NCBI GenBank assembly: GCA_900184925.1
Contig: FXYJ02000009.1
Coordinates: 1 to 64,000, forward strand
Reading direction: 5' to 3'
DNA: 64,000 bases
Origin: Ruminococcaceae bacterium HV4-5-B5C
GTDB lineage: Bacteria > Bacillota > Clostridia > Oscillospirales > Acutalibacteraceae
Both the position numbers and the translations under genes were made by a program. Under the pieces are notes generated by a model. The model saw only the letters and a program-made list of their open reading frames with translations. It did not search any database and was not told the DNA's origin. The number at the start of each line of letters is the position of its first letter. Position 1 is the stretch's first letter. Shown piece by piece: positions 7,777-15,938 of this stretch.

Positions 7777-8193
7777 ATGGACAAGCCCCTTGTTACGATA
7801 ACATATAAAACCGCCAATGGAAGCAAGATTTGCGTTGAGGTTTCAACCTCGGTCAAGGAACTTCTGGAACAGTCCGACCGGCAAATTCGCTCCCAAAGGC
7901 GGCAAGACAGGCGACATCTTGATTACATGGGTTTCATAGACGGTTTGACCGACGCGGCTATGAACGATCCACAGGCAGACGCCGCCGATCTCGTAATGAA
8001 ATTGGAAAGCTACCGGCAACTTTATGCAGCTATAAACAAACTTTCCGAAGTACAGCGTCGGAGACTGCTTTTGCATTTTGTAGAAAATCTTTCATATCGC
8101 CAAATTGCCGAGTTGGAAGGTGTAAATCCGTTTGCTGTTAGCCACTCAATTAAACGTGCTCTGATCCAACTAAAAGAGTGTATCACCGATTAA
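7777..8193 (+). CDS. Sigma-70 region-4-like protein of a mobile element
   Basis: 138 aa, with GGAGGT 7 bases before the ATG at 7777. The C-terminal 60 residues (AINKLSEVQRRRLLLHFVENLSYRQIAELEGVNPFAVSHSIKRA) match sigma-70 region 4, the helix-turn-helix that binds -35 elements; no region 2 is visible. Small sigma-like proteins of this kind are common on integrative conjugative and mobilizable elements of Clostridia, where they are thought to regulate element genes. It lies directly before an XRE regulator and upstream of a serine recombinase, consistent with that setting. A terminator follows at 8207. Confidence 0.8.
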   Translation: MDKPLVTITYKTANGSKICVEVSTSVKELLEQSDRQIRSQRRQDRRHLDYMGFIDGLTDAAMNDPQADAADLVMKLESYRQLYAAINKLSEVQRRRLLLHFVENLSYRQIAELEGVNPFAVSHSIKRALIQLKECITD

Positions 8194-8206
8194 CAACGTC
8201 TTCCGG

Positions 8207-8238
8207 ACGGCCCCGTCTTTTGCGGGGCCGTTTCCTTT
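8207..8238 (+). terminator. Terminator after the sigma-like gene
   Basis: ACGGCCCCG (8207-8215) pairs with CGGGGCCGT (8223-8231) and is followed by TTCCTTT. Confidence 0.85.
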
Positions 8239-8266
8239 CAGGATTAGTCTAGCAGAAAAGCATGAA

Positions 8267-8296
8267 ATACGCAAGTGCGTATACGTTAATGCGTAT
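8267..8296. promoter_or_regulatory. Two overlapping palindromic operators before the XRE gene
   Basis: ATACGCA-AG-TGCGTAT (8267-8282) is a perfect 7-bp inverted repeat. It shares its last two bases with ATACGTTAATGCGTAT (8281-8296), a second, less perfect copy. Adjacent palindromes of this size are typical operators of Cro/CI-type repressors such as the one encoded at 8343. Confidence 0.65.
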
Positions 8297-8342
8297 TAAT
8301 TGTTATGCTTACTGTAAGACTACTAAAAAGGTGGTGAGGGTG

Positions 8343-8582
8343 ATGATCAAAGACGCGATTGTGGAACGCTTCCGACAATTGTGTGCAGAGCGCAGCATAT
8401 CTTATACACAACTCGCGCGGCTTGCTGGCATCACACCCTCCACCGTGTACAGCATGTTACAACCGGAGCGCCGGGACGTGAGCGCGGTCACGGTCAAGAA
8501 GTTATGCGATGGATTGGATTTGAGTATTATAGATTTTTACGATTGCGATTTATTCCGAAACCTGCCGCCGGAAATTGAATAG
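8343..8582 (+). CDS. XRE-family (Cro/CI-type) regulator
   Basis: 79 aa, essentially a single helix-turn-helix domain: FRQLCAERSISYTQLARLAGITPSTVYSML is the HTH, and VSAVTVKKLCDGLDLSIIDFY the following helices. The start at 8343 follows GGTGGTGAGGG. Overlapping palindromes lie 47-76 bases upstream and probably mediate autoregulation. It sits between the sigma-like gene and the recombinase gene, so it is the likely switch of the mobile element. Confidence 0.85.
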   Translation: MIKDAIVERFRQLCAERSISYTQLARLAGITPSTVYSMLQPERRDVSAVTVKKLCDGLDLSIIDFYDCDLFRNLPPEIE

Positions 8583-8596
8583 CCCCAACATGGAAA

Positions 8597-8635
8597 AACG
8601 CCAAGCAGTTCAACAAAAATGCTTGGCGTTTTCTA
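8597..8635 (+). terminator. Terminator after the XRE gene
   Basis: AACGCCAAGCA (8597-8607) pairs with TGCTTGGCGTT (8620-8630), followed by TTCT. Confidence 0.8.
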
Positions 8636-8639
8636 TTGC

Positions 8640-9176
8640 AAAAAATTTTACGATCAGGGTAAACAAATCGCCTTTTTCTGTCCTAATAAGTAGAGGATAC
8701 TTTTTCCTCGCTGAACCTTGAAAACTGAATTAGGGACAAGCCGGATACATACCGCGAGTAGCGGCATACAGAGAGCCGGGCGACGGGTACGCCATGATCT
8801 TTCCTTACGCAGAAAAGGGTGATCGATTTCAACGTAACGGAAAAGAAGCGAAAAACGCCAGCGCCGCAAGCAGAGCAGCGTCCAATGGGCGCAGACGGAT
8901 CTGCGGCATTGATCTGTATGTAATGAAACTTCCGTCCAGTCACAGCCCGAGCGTGATAAAACCGTCGCAGGCAATGAGAACGGCCCGCCATCATCATGGG
9001 GGGAGGTGCGATTCCTATGGTAACAGGTACGCCGCCTGTTCGTCCGGAATGTCTTGTAACCATAAAAAGCAAATCGAAACAAGGGGATTGCCGCGCCGAC
9101 ACACTTTTTTATCGCAAGGTAACCCGATTTTTTCGGCGCGGCTCATCCTTTTTTATTTGGGAAGGAGCATCCGTCT
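8640..9176 (+). other. Mobile-element intergenic region with decayed coding traces
   Basis: No intact gene is convincing here. CCTTGAAAACTGAAT (8716-8730) recurs as CCTTGACAACTGAAT at 9422-9436, just before the recombinase. A structured segment follows (CCGC-GAGTA-GCGG, 8752-8764). A short frame at about 8819-8926 (VIDFNVTEKKRKTPA) resembles the start of virulence-associated proteins found on clostridial conjugative elements but stops after 35 codons, so I read it as a remnant; this is recall-based and tentative. Confidence 0.4.
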
Positions 9177-9362
9177 ATGGAACAGGAAAATTTGCAGCCT
9201 GTTTGTACAATGAATCAGCAATCCGGTAAGATATCCCAGGTACTGACGATAGAAGGATGTAGGGTAAAAGTTAACTATCTTTCGTCCCATCCGGGAAATA
9301 GAAAGGAAAATATACTTGGCAACATTCAAAAATCTTTGCTTGCCGCCTGTCAGCCGAAATAG
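9177..9362 (+). CDS. TnpW-like small transposon protein
   Basis: 61 aa; AAGGAGC precedes the ATG by 8 bases. The middle (VLTIEGCRVKVNYLSSHPGNRKENILGNIQKSLL) has the pattern of the short TnpW-type proteins encoded just upstream of large serine recombinases on clostridial elements. Their function is not established. The position, 128 bases before the recombinase start, supports the call; sequence similarity is only moderate by eye. Confidence 0.5.
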   Translation: MEQENLQPVCTMNQQSGKISQVLTIEGCRVKVNYLSSHPGNRKENILGNIQKSLLAACQPK

Positions 9363-9490
9363 ACCGGTCGACATGTTTGCATACACCCAACCAAGGTGCA
9401 ATAATGATGGTGTACACTGCTCCTTGACAACTGAATATTGAAACGAGCCATATGCATCATCTTTCAGATATTTGAATCGAGGTTATGTAT

Positions 9491-11134
9491 ATGGATAAAA
9501 TCATAGATTCTGATGTTTCGTCAAAACGCGTGTATTGTCTTTACCGCGTATCGACTCTCGGTCAGGTGGAAAAGGACGACATTCCGATGCAGAAGCAACG
9601 CTGCCGCGAGTTCGCGGACACGCAGGGTTGGAAGATCATCAAAGAGTTTTCCGAAAAAGGCGTATCCGGATTCAAGGTATCCGCAAAAGACCGCGATGCC
9701 ATTCAGCATATCCAGCAGGACGCAGTCGCCAAAAAGTTTGACATCCTGCTGGTATTCATGTTTGACCGTCTTGGGCGGCGCGACGACGAAACGCCCTTTG
9801 TGGTGGAATGGTTTGTTAAGAACGGCGTTGAGGTCTGGAGTGCGATGGAAGGTCAGCAACGGTTTGATTCCCATGTGGACAAGCTGATGAACTACATCCG
9901 CTACTGGCAAGCCTCCGGTGAAAGTCTGAAGACTTCCGTTCGTGTCAAAACGAGATTGGGCCAGCTTACCGAAGAAGGATTATACACCGGCGGTTCCATT
10001 CCGTTCGGATACCGGCTGATAAAGAAAGGCCGTGTCAACAAGCGCAATCGTGAAGTTTTCGATCTGGCCATCGATGAAAATGAAGCCGAAATCGTCCGCC
10101 TGATTTTCCACAAGTACGTTGATGAGGGATTTGGGGCACAGCGATTATGCCGGTTTCTACATGACAACAGTATCAAAAGCAGAGACGGAAAAGGTTTTCC
10201 CAACACAAGCCTGAACCGCATCATCAAAAACGTCATGTACACGGGCATTCTCAAGAACGGCGACAGCCAGTCACAGTATATCGACGGGCTGCGGATTATC
10301 GACGACGATGTGTTTGCCCACGCGCAGGATATCATGCGGCAGCGGACACAGCCTCATAGTTCGGTCCCGCTCAACTGCAAAGGAAAGTCCCTGCTGGTGG
10401 GAAATATCTTCTGTGCCCACTGTGGCAACCGGCTGACGCTGACGACCAGCGGGAGAAAGAAAAAGATGCCGGATGGCACAGTCCAAAAAGAAATCCGGAT
10501 GCGGTATCAGTGTCACTACAAAGTTCGGCATCCCGGGGAATGCGACGGACAGTCCGGCTATTCCGTAAAGAAAGTCGATGCGATTGTCGATCAACTCATC
10601 CATATGAAATTCTCTGAAATCGCGGCGGCGTCGGAATCGGAAATTCTCTCCGGTCAACATGAAAAGGATATTGACCTGGCAAAGTCAAAATACGAAATGG
10701 CAAAAACTCATCTGCTGAGCAAGCGGAAAGAGCTCGACGATTATAAAAGCGAAACCCTCAAAGTAATTCGCGGTGAGAGCAGGATGAGTGTTGATCTACT
10801 GAACACGATGGTTTCAGAAACCGAAGCACAAATTAAAGACGCCCAGTCCACTTTGGATGCGGCAGACCTGGAATTGAAAGCCTTACTTGAAACTTCGGAA
10901 AATCGAAAGCGCGAGTATGACCGACTGTTAAGTTGGGCAGACCTGTACGACAAAAGCTCTTTCGCGGCAAAGAAAATGATTGTGTCACAGTTTATCAAGG
11001 CCGTCCGCGTCGGCAGGGACTACAATATCGAAGTAGACTTCAACGTCTCCTTTGACGAATTCCAAAGTTACTGCGGCGTGAAATCCACCGAAAGCATAGA
11101 GACCGAAGATACGGCAATTATACGCACGGCATGA
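9491..11134 (+). CDS. Large serine recombinase
   Basis: About 547 aa. Residues 10-150 form the resolvase domain with the catalytic serine in YRVSTL and the FDRLGRRDDETPF motif. A recombinase domain follows (TRLGQLTEEGLYTGGSIPFGYRL...), then a zinc ribbon (CAHCGNRL with later paired cysteines), then a coiled-coil segment (residues about 380-470). This architecture is that of TndX/TnpX-type and phage serine integrases, which insert and excise elements at short att sites. The start at 9491 has GAGG 8 bases upstream; 9485 is closer than ideal. The gene ends 44 bases from the 3' end of a convergent tRNA-Ala, marking the probable edge of the element. Confidence 0.93.
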   Translation: MDKIIDSDVSSKRVYCLYRVSTLGQVEKDDIPMQKQRCREFADTQGWKIIKEFSEKGVSGFKVSAKDRDAIQHIQQDAVAKKFDILLVFMFDRLGRRDDETPFVVEWFVKNGVEVWSAMEGQQRFDSHVDKLMNYIRYWQASGESLKTSVRVKTRLGQLTEEGLYTGGSIPFGYRLIKKGRVNKRNREVFDLAIDENEAEIVRLIFHKYVDEGFGAQRLCRFLHDNSIKSRDGKGFPNTSLNRIIKNVMYTGILKNGDSQSQYIDGLRIIDDDVFAHAQDIMRQRTQPHSSVPLNCKGKSLLVGNIFCAHCGNRLTLTTSGRKKKMPDGTVQKEIRMRYQCHYKVRHPGECDGQSGYSVKKVDAIVDQLIHMKFSEIAAASESEILSGQHEKDIDLAKSKYEMAKTHLLSKRKELDDYKSETLKVIRGESRMSVDLLNTMVSETEAQIKDAQSTLDAADLELKALLETSENRKREYDRLLSWADLYDKSSFAAKKMIVSQFIKAVRVGRDYNIEVDFNVSFDEFQSYCGVKSTESIETEDTAIIRTA

Positions 11135-11138
11135 GAGC

Positions 11139-11172
11139 AAAAAAACGAGGAAATCCTTTTACAGATTTCCTC
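11139..11172 (-). terminator. Terminator of tRNA-Ala transcript
   Basis: On the minus strand GAGGAAATC (11172-11164) pairs with GATTTCCTC (11155-11147) and is followed by a run of seven T. It ends the tRNA transcript five bases from the stop codon of the convergent recombinase. Confidence 0.8.
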
Positions 11173-11177
11173 ATACA

Positions 11178-11253
11178 TGGTGGACCTGAACGGGATCGAA
11201 CCGTCGACCTCTCGGATGCGAACCGAACGCTCTCCCAGCTGAGCTACAGGCCC
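11178..11253 (-). tRNA. tRNA-Ala (anticodon CGC)
   Basis: 76 nt including an encoded CCA end. The acceptor stem GGGCCTG/CAGGTCC contains the G3-U70 wobble pair that identifies alanine tRNAs. The D arm (GCTCAGCTGGGAGAGC), anticodon loop TTCGCAT (anticodon CGC, reading GCG) and T arm (GACGG-TTCGATC-CCGTT) are all present. A terminator follows at 11139. The gene marks the border between the AT-rich accessory region and the GC-rich core. Confidence 0.95.
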
Positions 11254-11260
11254 ATATATT

Positions 11261-11459
11261 TATTCAATTTTGTGATGTGACCCGCGTGACTGCCAAGTGA
11301 GTTACGCACCGTTGCTAAAACCATTCCGCGTGCTCTCCCAGCTGAGCTACAGGCCCATGTGTTATTCAATTTTGTGATGTGACCCGCGTGACTGCCAAGT
11401 GAGTTACGTACCATTGCGAAAACCGTTCCGCGTGCTCTCCCAGCTGAGCTACAGGCCCA
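11261..11459 (-). repeat. Two tandem 102-bp repeats carrying tRNA-Ala 5' halves
   Basis: Unit 1 (11261-11362) and unit 2 (11363-11459) differ at about four positions. Each contains the first 25 bases of the neighbouring tRNA-Ala (GGGCCTGTAGCTCAGCTGGG...) followed by unrelated sequence instead of an anticodon arm. Each also holds a degenerate tRNA-like D-arm segment (GTAACTCACTTGGCAGTCAC). They lie between the tRNA promoter and the tRNA, so they are in the precursor leader. Confidence 0.85.
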
Positions 11460-11506
11460 AATATTAGCGAAAACAGAGACAGGCTTTCATCCCCGCAACG
11501 TTTGCT

Positions 11507-11535
11507 ATTATAACACGACGCGGGGACAAATGCAA
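11507..11535 (-). promoter_or_regulatory. Promoter of the tRNA-Ala transcript
   Basis: On the minus strand TTGCAT (11535-11530) and TATAAT (11512-11507) are spaced by 17 bases. Transcription starting near 11500 would pass through both repeat units before the tRNA. Confidence 0.75.
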
Positions 11536-11548
11536 GCAAAATCTCCGA

Positions 11549-14209
11549 TTAGAGCCAGGAACCAGTAGCACGGATATAGATTGTTTTTACAATTTGTGCC
11601 AACAATACGTAGGAAAGGATAATGAGTGCAAGCCAGCCGAAATACACGGCAGGAAGTCCGCAGAAGCCCACAGAAGCCCCAAGTCCGGTAAAAGGAAGGA
11701 CAATGCCCACCGCCATAATGATTGTCGTAAGGGTCACAACAGGCGCAGCTGCCCTGCTCTGGATAAACGGAATCTTCGGTGTACGAATCAGATGAATGAT
11801 CAACGTCTGTGACAGCAGACTTTCAATGAACCAACCCGAATTGAACAGCGCCACAAGGGCGGGGTTGGCGGCCGTATTACAGCCGAATACAAACCACATC
11901 AAACCAAATGTCGCAATATCGAATACGGAGCTCACCGGACCGATGCAAAGCATGAACTTCCCGATTCCGGAAGCGTCCCACTTTCTCGGAACGCGCAGAT
12001 AATCGTCGTCCATATTATCCCACGGGATCGAGATCTGAGAAATATTATAAAGCAGGTCAAGCAGAAGAAGCTGAACCGGCATCATCGGCAGGAACGGCAG
12101 AAACGCGCTCGCGACAAGTACTGAAAGCATATTGCCAAAATTGGAACTGACGGTCATCTTGATATATTTAATGATGTTGCCGAAGATCTTACGGCCTTCC
12201 ACAACACCGTGCTCCAGCACGGTCAGATCCTTTTCAAGCAGAATGATATCGGCGTTTTCCTTGGCGATATCAACCGCCGTATCAACGGAGATACCGACAT
12301 CCGCTGTGCTCAGGGCATGGGCATCGTTGATGCCGTCGCCCATAAAACCTACCGTATGACCGTTTTTCTGAAGTGCTTCCACAACCCTTGCTTTCTGCAG
12401 CGGCGAAAGCTTGGCAAAAATCGTCGTCTGTTCCGCGCGCGCCCGAAGCTCGCTGTCTTCCATTGCTTCCACTTCCGGCCCAAGCAGGATGCTGTCGGAC
12501 GGAAGGCCAACATCGCCGCATATCTTTTTCGTTACGGTATCGTTATCTCCGGTCAGCACTTTTACCTTTACGCCGTAATCCTTTAAAGCTTCAATGGCAG
12601 TTGCAGCAGACTTTTTCGGCGGATCCAGCAATCCAAGGTAACCGACAAGCGTCATGCCACTTTCATCCCCGACACCGAAAACGCCCTCGGCAGACGGGCT
12701 CTCCTTGCAGGCAACCGCAATCACCCGCATTCCCTGCGCATTGAGTTCACCGGCCATGGCGATGACTTTCTCCTGCGTTTCGCCCGTCAGCGGAAGACTC
12801 TCGTCCCCGTAGCGGCAGGTGGTGCAGATCTGCAGAATCTCTTCCACAGCGCCCTTGGTGATCAGATGCGTCTGCCCAGTGCGGTCTTTCAGCACGACGC
12901 TCATGCGGCGGCGCGTGAAATCGAACGGGATCTCGTCCACCTTCCGGTATTCGTTGTCGAGGTAAGTAATGCTTTTTTCCGCCGCCTTGTCAATCACCGC
13001 AAGGTCGATGAGGTTTTTCAGGCCTGTCTGAAAATAGCTGTTCAAGTACGCATACTGCAGAACGCTGAGGTCTTCTTCCCCTTTAATGTTAAGGTGGCGT
13101 TCAATTACGATTTCGTCACGGGTCAGCGTACCCGTTTTATCGGTGCAGAGTACGTCCATCGCCCCGAAATTCTGGATAGAATTCAGGTGCTTGACGACGG
13201 TCTTCTGGTGGGCCATGCTGACCGCGCCCTTCGCAAGATTCGTCGTCACGATCATCGGCAGCATCTCTGGCGTAAGGCCGATGGCGATTGAAATGGCGTA
13301 TAAAAGCGCCTGAATCCAGTCGTGCTTCGTTAAGCCGTTAAGCAGAAAGACAATCGGCACCATCACGCACATGAAACGGATCAGCAGATAGCTGACCGAA
13401 TTGACGCCCTTGTCGAAGCTCGTGGGAGCACGTTCGCCGGAAAGTGCCTTCGCCATGTTTCCGAAATAGGTCCGGTCCCCCGTAGTAAGAACAACCGCCG
13501 TTGCGGAACCGCTGACCACGTTCGTGCCCATAAAGCAGATATTCTTCAAATCAAAAAGCGTGTCTTCACTGGCTTCACGATCCGCCTCGGCGAATTTTTC
13601 TACCATTTCCGATTCGCCTGTCAGCGCTGACTGACTGACAAAAAGGTCCTTTGCCCGAAGGATACGCACATCGGCAGGGATCATATCGCCCGCAGAAAGC
13701 ACCACGATATCACCCGGAAGGAGATCAGCAATATTGATCTCTTCCCTCCCGTTCTCCCGGCGAATCACCGTTGCCGTTGTCTTGACGAGAGAGCGCAGGC
13801 CTTCCGCCTCCCTGCCGGAGCGGAATTCCTGAAAGAAGCGCATTGCACCGCTGATGAGCACAAGCACCACGATCACAATCACGGCGGACAGATTTTTCTC
13901 ACCGGCCGGTGCAAGCACATAGGATGTGAGGAATGAAATGGCCGCAATGACAAGCAGCACAAGCGTAAACGGATTGATAAACGCATTGGCAAGCTGAACA
14001 AACCACGGCTTTGGTTTTTCATGGGAAATTTCATTGCTCGGATATTGCTCGGAAAGCATCTCGACATCCACAAAGTCAAGCCCTTTTTCGCGGGTCTTGA
14101 GCTGTGAGAGTAAAATATACTTTTCCATTTTTGAGTATTCCGCCAGAGACCTTGCAATCTCCTTGGCTCCCGGCCCTGCAGAATATATCTGATTCTTTTT
14201 CTTCTTCAC
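11549..14209 (-). CDS. mgtA: Magnesium-translocating P-type ATPase
   Basis: 886 aa from a GTG start at 14209, chosen because GGGAGGA lies 5 bases upstream and the sequence turns protein-like there. It has the full P-type ATPase set: the TGE loop (SALTGESEMVEKF), the phosphorylation motif DKTGTLTRDE, the TGDN motif and the hinge GDGINDAHAL. The hydrophobic C-terminal helices and SMAHQKTVVKHLNSIQNFGAMDVLCTDKTG are characteristic of the MgtA/MgtB group, which imports Mg2+ into the cytoplasm. The length is in the family range (about 890-910). A small GC-rich hairpin (14229-14248) lies in its short leader; no recognisable Mg2+ riboswitch is seen. Confidence 0.93.
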   Translation of the reverse strand: MKKKKNQIYSAGPGAKEIARSLAEYSKMEKYILLSQLKTREKGLDFVDVEMLSEQYPSNEISHEKPKPWFVQLANAFINPFTLVLLVIAAISFLTSYVLAPAGEKNLSAVIVIVVLVLISGAMRFFQEFRSGREAEGLRSLVKTTATVIRRENGREEINIADLLPGDIVVLSAGDMIPADVRILRAKDLFVSQSALTGESEMVEKFAEADREASEDTLFDLKNICFMGTNVVSGSATAVVLTTGDRTYFGNMAKALSGERAPTSFDKGVNSVSYLLIRFMCVMVPIVFLLNGLTKHDWIQALLYAISIAIGLTPEMLPMIVTTNLAKGAVSMAHQKTVVKHLNSIQNFGAMDVLCTDKTGTLTRDEIVIERHLNIKGEEDLSVLQYAYLNSYFQTGLKNLIDLAVIDKAAEKSITYLDNEYRKVDEIPFDFTRRRMSVVLKDRTGQTHLITKGAVEEILQICTTCRYGDESLPLTGETQEKVIAMAGELNAQGMRVIAVACKESPSAEGVFGVGDESGMTLVGYLGLLDPPKKSAATAIEALKDYGVKVKVLTGDNDTVTKKICGDVGLPSDSILLGPEVEAMEDSELRARAEQTTIFAKLSPLQKARVVEALQKNGHTVGFMGDGINDAHALSTADVGISVDTAVDIAKENADIILLEKDLTVLEHGVVEGRKIFGNIIKYIKMTVSSNFGNMLSVLVASAFLPFLPMMPVQLLLLDLLYNISQISIPWDNMDDDYLRVPRKWDASGIGKFMLCIGPVSSVFDIATFGLMWFVFGCNTAANPALVALFNSGWFIESLLSQTLIIHLIRTPKIPFIQSRAAAPVVTLTTIIMAVGIVLPFTGLGASVGFCGLPAVYFGWLALIILSYVLLAQIVKTIYIRATGSWL

Positions 14210-14261
14210 GTTCCTCCCTCTTTCCCCTGCCCGGACGGCCGCCCGGGCTTTTTTGTAATAT

Positions 14262-14298
14262 AAAGTAAAAAATCCCCGCCTGTCTCCATTCGGCGGGG
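14262..14298 (-). terminator. Terminator between O-antigen-ligase-like gene and mgtA
   Basis: On the minus strand CCCCGCC (14298-14292) pairs with GGCGGGG (14280-14274) and is followed by ATTTTTTAC. It ends the upstream minus-strand gene. Confidence 0.8.
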
Positions 14299-14337
14299 AT
14301 AAGAACCTGCGCAGCACGGCGAGGATTTACCGTCCGT

Positions 14338-15582
14338 TTAATTTTCCAGATAGGCAGCCTGAGCGGAACGGTCGTCAAGGACCGGCACAAGGCGGGGCAG
14401 GCGAACCTTCACCTTTACATCATCGGCTTCGATGCCGAGGGATGAAATCATCACAAAGAAAAACGCACCCGTCTGAATCCACACGATGGTGACATCCGTG
14501 AGGCCATGCACCAACACGGCGGTAAAAGCCGCAGCTGCGAGCATGTCCATGTCACGGCAGATATTGCGGCGGAACCGCAGTACGATCTGGCGAACATAAG
14601 AACCGATATAAACACAGACCGCAGCAGCACCGACGACGCCGAAATTGAGCAGCGTATCAAGCGCAAGGTTATGACAGTGAAACGTCTTGTAACCGCCGAA
14701 CTGCTCCCAGATCATATGATAAGCAGTCGCACCACGGCCGAAGATCGGCGCAGCTTTAAACGCGCGCCACGCGGCTCCCCAGATGGAAAATCTCTCTGTG
14801 ACCGTCAGCTCAATCGCTTCGGACGTGCGGGGCAGAAGCTGCGGAAAAGCCGCAAAGAGCACACCAGCCACCAACAGCATGGCAAAGAAAACTGCGGACA
14901 CTTTGGATTTTCGCTTGTAAAGCAGGAAAACGACAATGGCGCTCAGCAGCCCCACAGCGGAAGAATAACTCGCCGTAAGATAAAGGCCAGCGAAGTTCAG
15001 GCCAATCACACACGCATAAAGCGAAGCATGCTTCGGGTTCGTAAAGATACGATACAGCGCGATTACTACGACGAATTCAATCATCATTCCATAGTAATTG
15101 GCATTCGTAAAGACCGAAACCGGGCGGTAAGCGTGAGAATACGGAAACATGACCGCTTTCTGCACAAAAGCCGTCACCGCACACCAGACGCTTGCAACGC
15201 AGGCCGTGTCGAGAGCAAGGTGATAAAGCTCACGCGTCATCACACTGCGAAAATACAGCCCGCATACCACAATGGCATAAATCAGCAGAGAATATGCCAT
15301 TCCCCGGTAATTATTGTACACCGCTGCTACAAAGAAGGAACCGGCCAGAAAAGTAAAGATCAGTTTGGTAAACGGCGCCCGAAACGCTTCCGTACGGGTA
15401 CGGCACCGCACCATCGTCATAAAGGCGATGCAGGAAACCGTCACAAGACTGAAATAAAACGGAAGAAAAATGGATGCAGTGAAAAGGAACACAGCGGTGC
15501 GGTCAATATCGGCCTGAGAACGTCCTTTTTTACCCGTGAAAACGGCGAGACAGGAACGCAACGTCTGAACGATAAAAACCAC
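14338..15582 (-). CDS. O-antigen ligase-like membrane protein (WaaL/Wzy superfamily)
   Basis: 414 aa with about 10-11 hydrophobic segments and a large hydrophilic loop around residues 240-310. The loop contains the RFSIWGAAWRAFKAAPIFGRGATAYHMIW region and a conserved FHCHNLALDTLLNFGVVG segment, both typical of the O-antigen ligase/polymerase (Wzy_C/PF04932) superfamily. In Gram-positives these proteins join or polymerise surface polysaccharide or teichoic-acid-like glycans. No glycan synthesis genes are adjacent, so the substrate is unknown. A GTG start at 15582 is used; its Shine-Dalgarno spacing is tight, so the exact start is uncertain. Confidence 0.8.
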   Translation of the reverse strand: MVFIVQTLRSCLAVFTGKKGRSQADIDRTAVFLFTASIFLPFYFSLVTVSCIAFMTMVRCRTRTEAFRAPFTKLIFTFLAGSFFVAAVYNNYRGMAYSLLIYAIVVCGLYFRSVMTRELYHLALDTACVASVWCAVTAFVQKAVMFPYSHAYRPVSVFTNANYYGMMIEFVVVIALYRIFTNPKHASLYACVIGLNFAGLYLTASYSSAVGLLSAIVVFLLYKRKSKVSAVFFAMLLVAGVLFAAFPQLLPRTSEAIELTVTERFSIWGAAWRAFKAAPIFGRGATAYHMIWEQFGGYKTFHCHNLALDTLLNFGVVGAAAVCVYIGSYVRQIVLRFRRNICRDMDMLAAAAFTAVLVHGLTDVTIVWIQTGAFFFVMISSLGIEADDVKVKVRLPRLVPVLDDRSAQAAYLEN

Positions 15583-15938
15583 TCCCTTGTGTTATTCGCC
15601 CCAAAACGGGGCAACCTATTATTTAATTCTGTTTTTTATCCTAATATTAACATTGTAGCTGATTTCAGCTTCCTTGGCAAATGAAAACATCAGGAAAACC
15701 TGTGTTGTCCAGAGGCTAATTATATCACTTTACCACACGGAAACAAGAGAAATTCCCGCTCAATGTGGCAGGAACGACAGATTGATATTGTGCAATGTGC
15801 TGAAATTCGTGAACACAATTTGAATTAAAGGGGCGGAAATCTTTATTCTGGATCAGTTTTCGTATATACTGATAATATTTCGGGACCTTCGGGATAATTT
15901 TCCCTTCCGAAAAAAACAGAACCGGAGCGTTTTGCGAC
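15583..15938. other. Divergent intergenic region
   Basis: 356 bases between the O-antigen-ligase-like gene (minus) and the CtpE-like ATPase (plus). It is AT-rich and must carry both promoters; a candidate for the plus gene lies in the AT-rich run around 15842-15880. No RNA element is recognised. Confidence 0.4.

Noticed and set aside
8996..9229. 77-codon plus-strand frame before the TnpW-like gene
   Set aside because: It overlaps the TnpW-like start in another frame, has irregular composition and no recognised family; treated as part of the decayed region.
14229..14248. GC-rich hairpin plus T-run on the plus strand before mgtA, considered as a terminator or Mg2+ riboswitch
   Set aside because: No plus-strand gene leads into it, and the leader is far too short for an M-box; mentioned only as part of the mgtA leader.
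15583..15724. Plus-strand frame 14506-15684 antisense to the O-antigen-ligase-like gene
   Set aside because: Long frames antisense to GC-rich genes are expected by codon bias; the minus-strand protein has clear membrane helices and family motifs.
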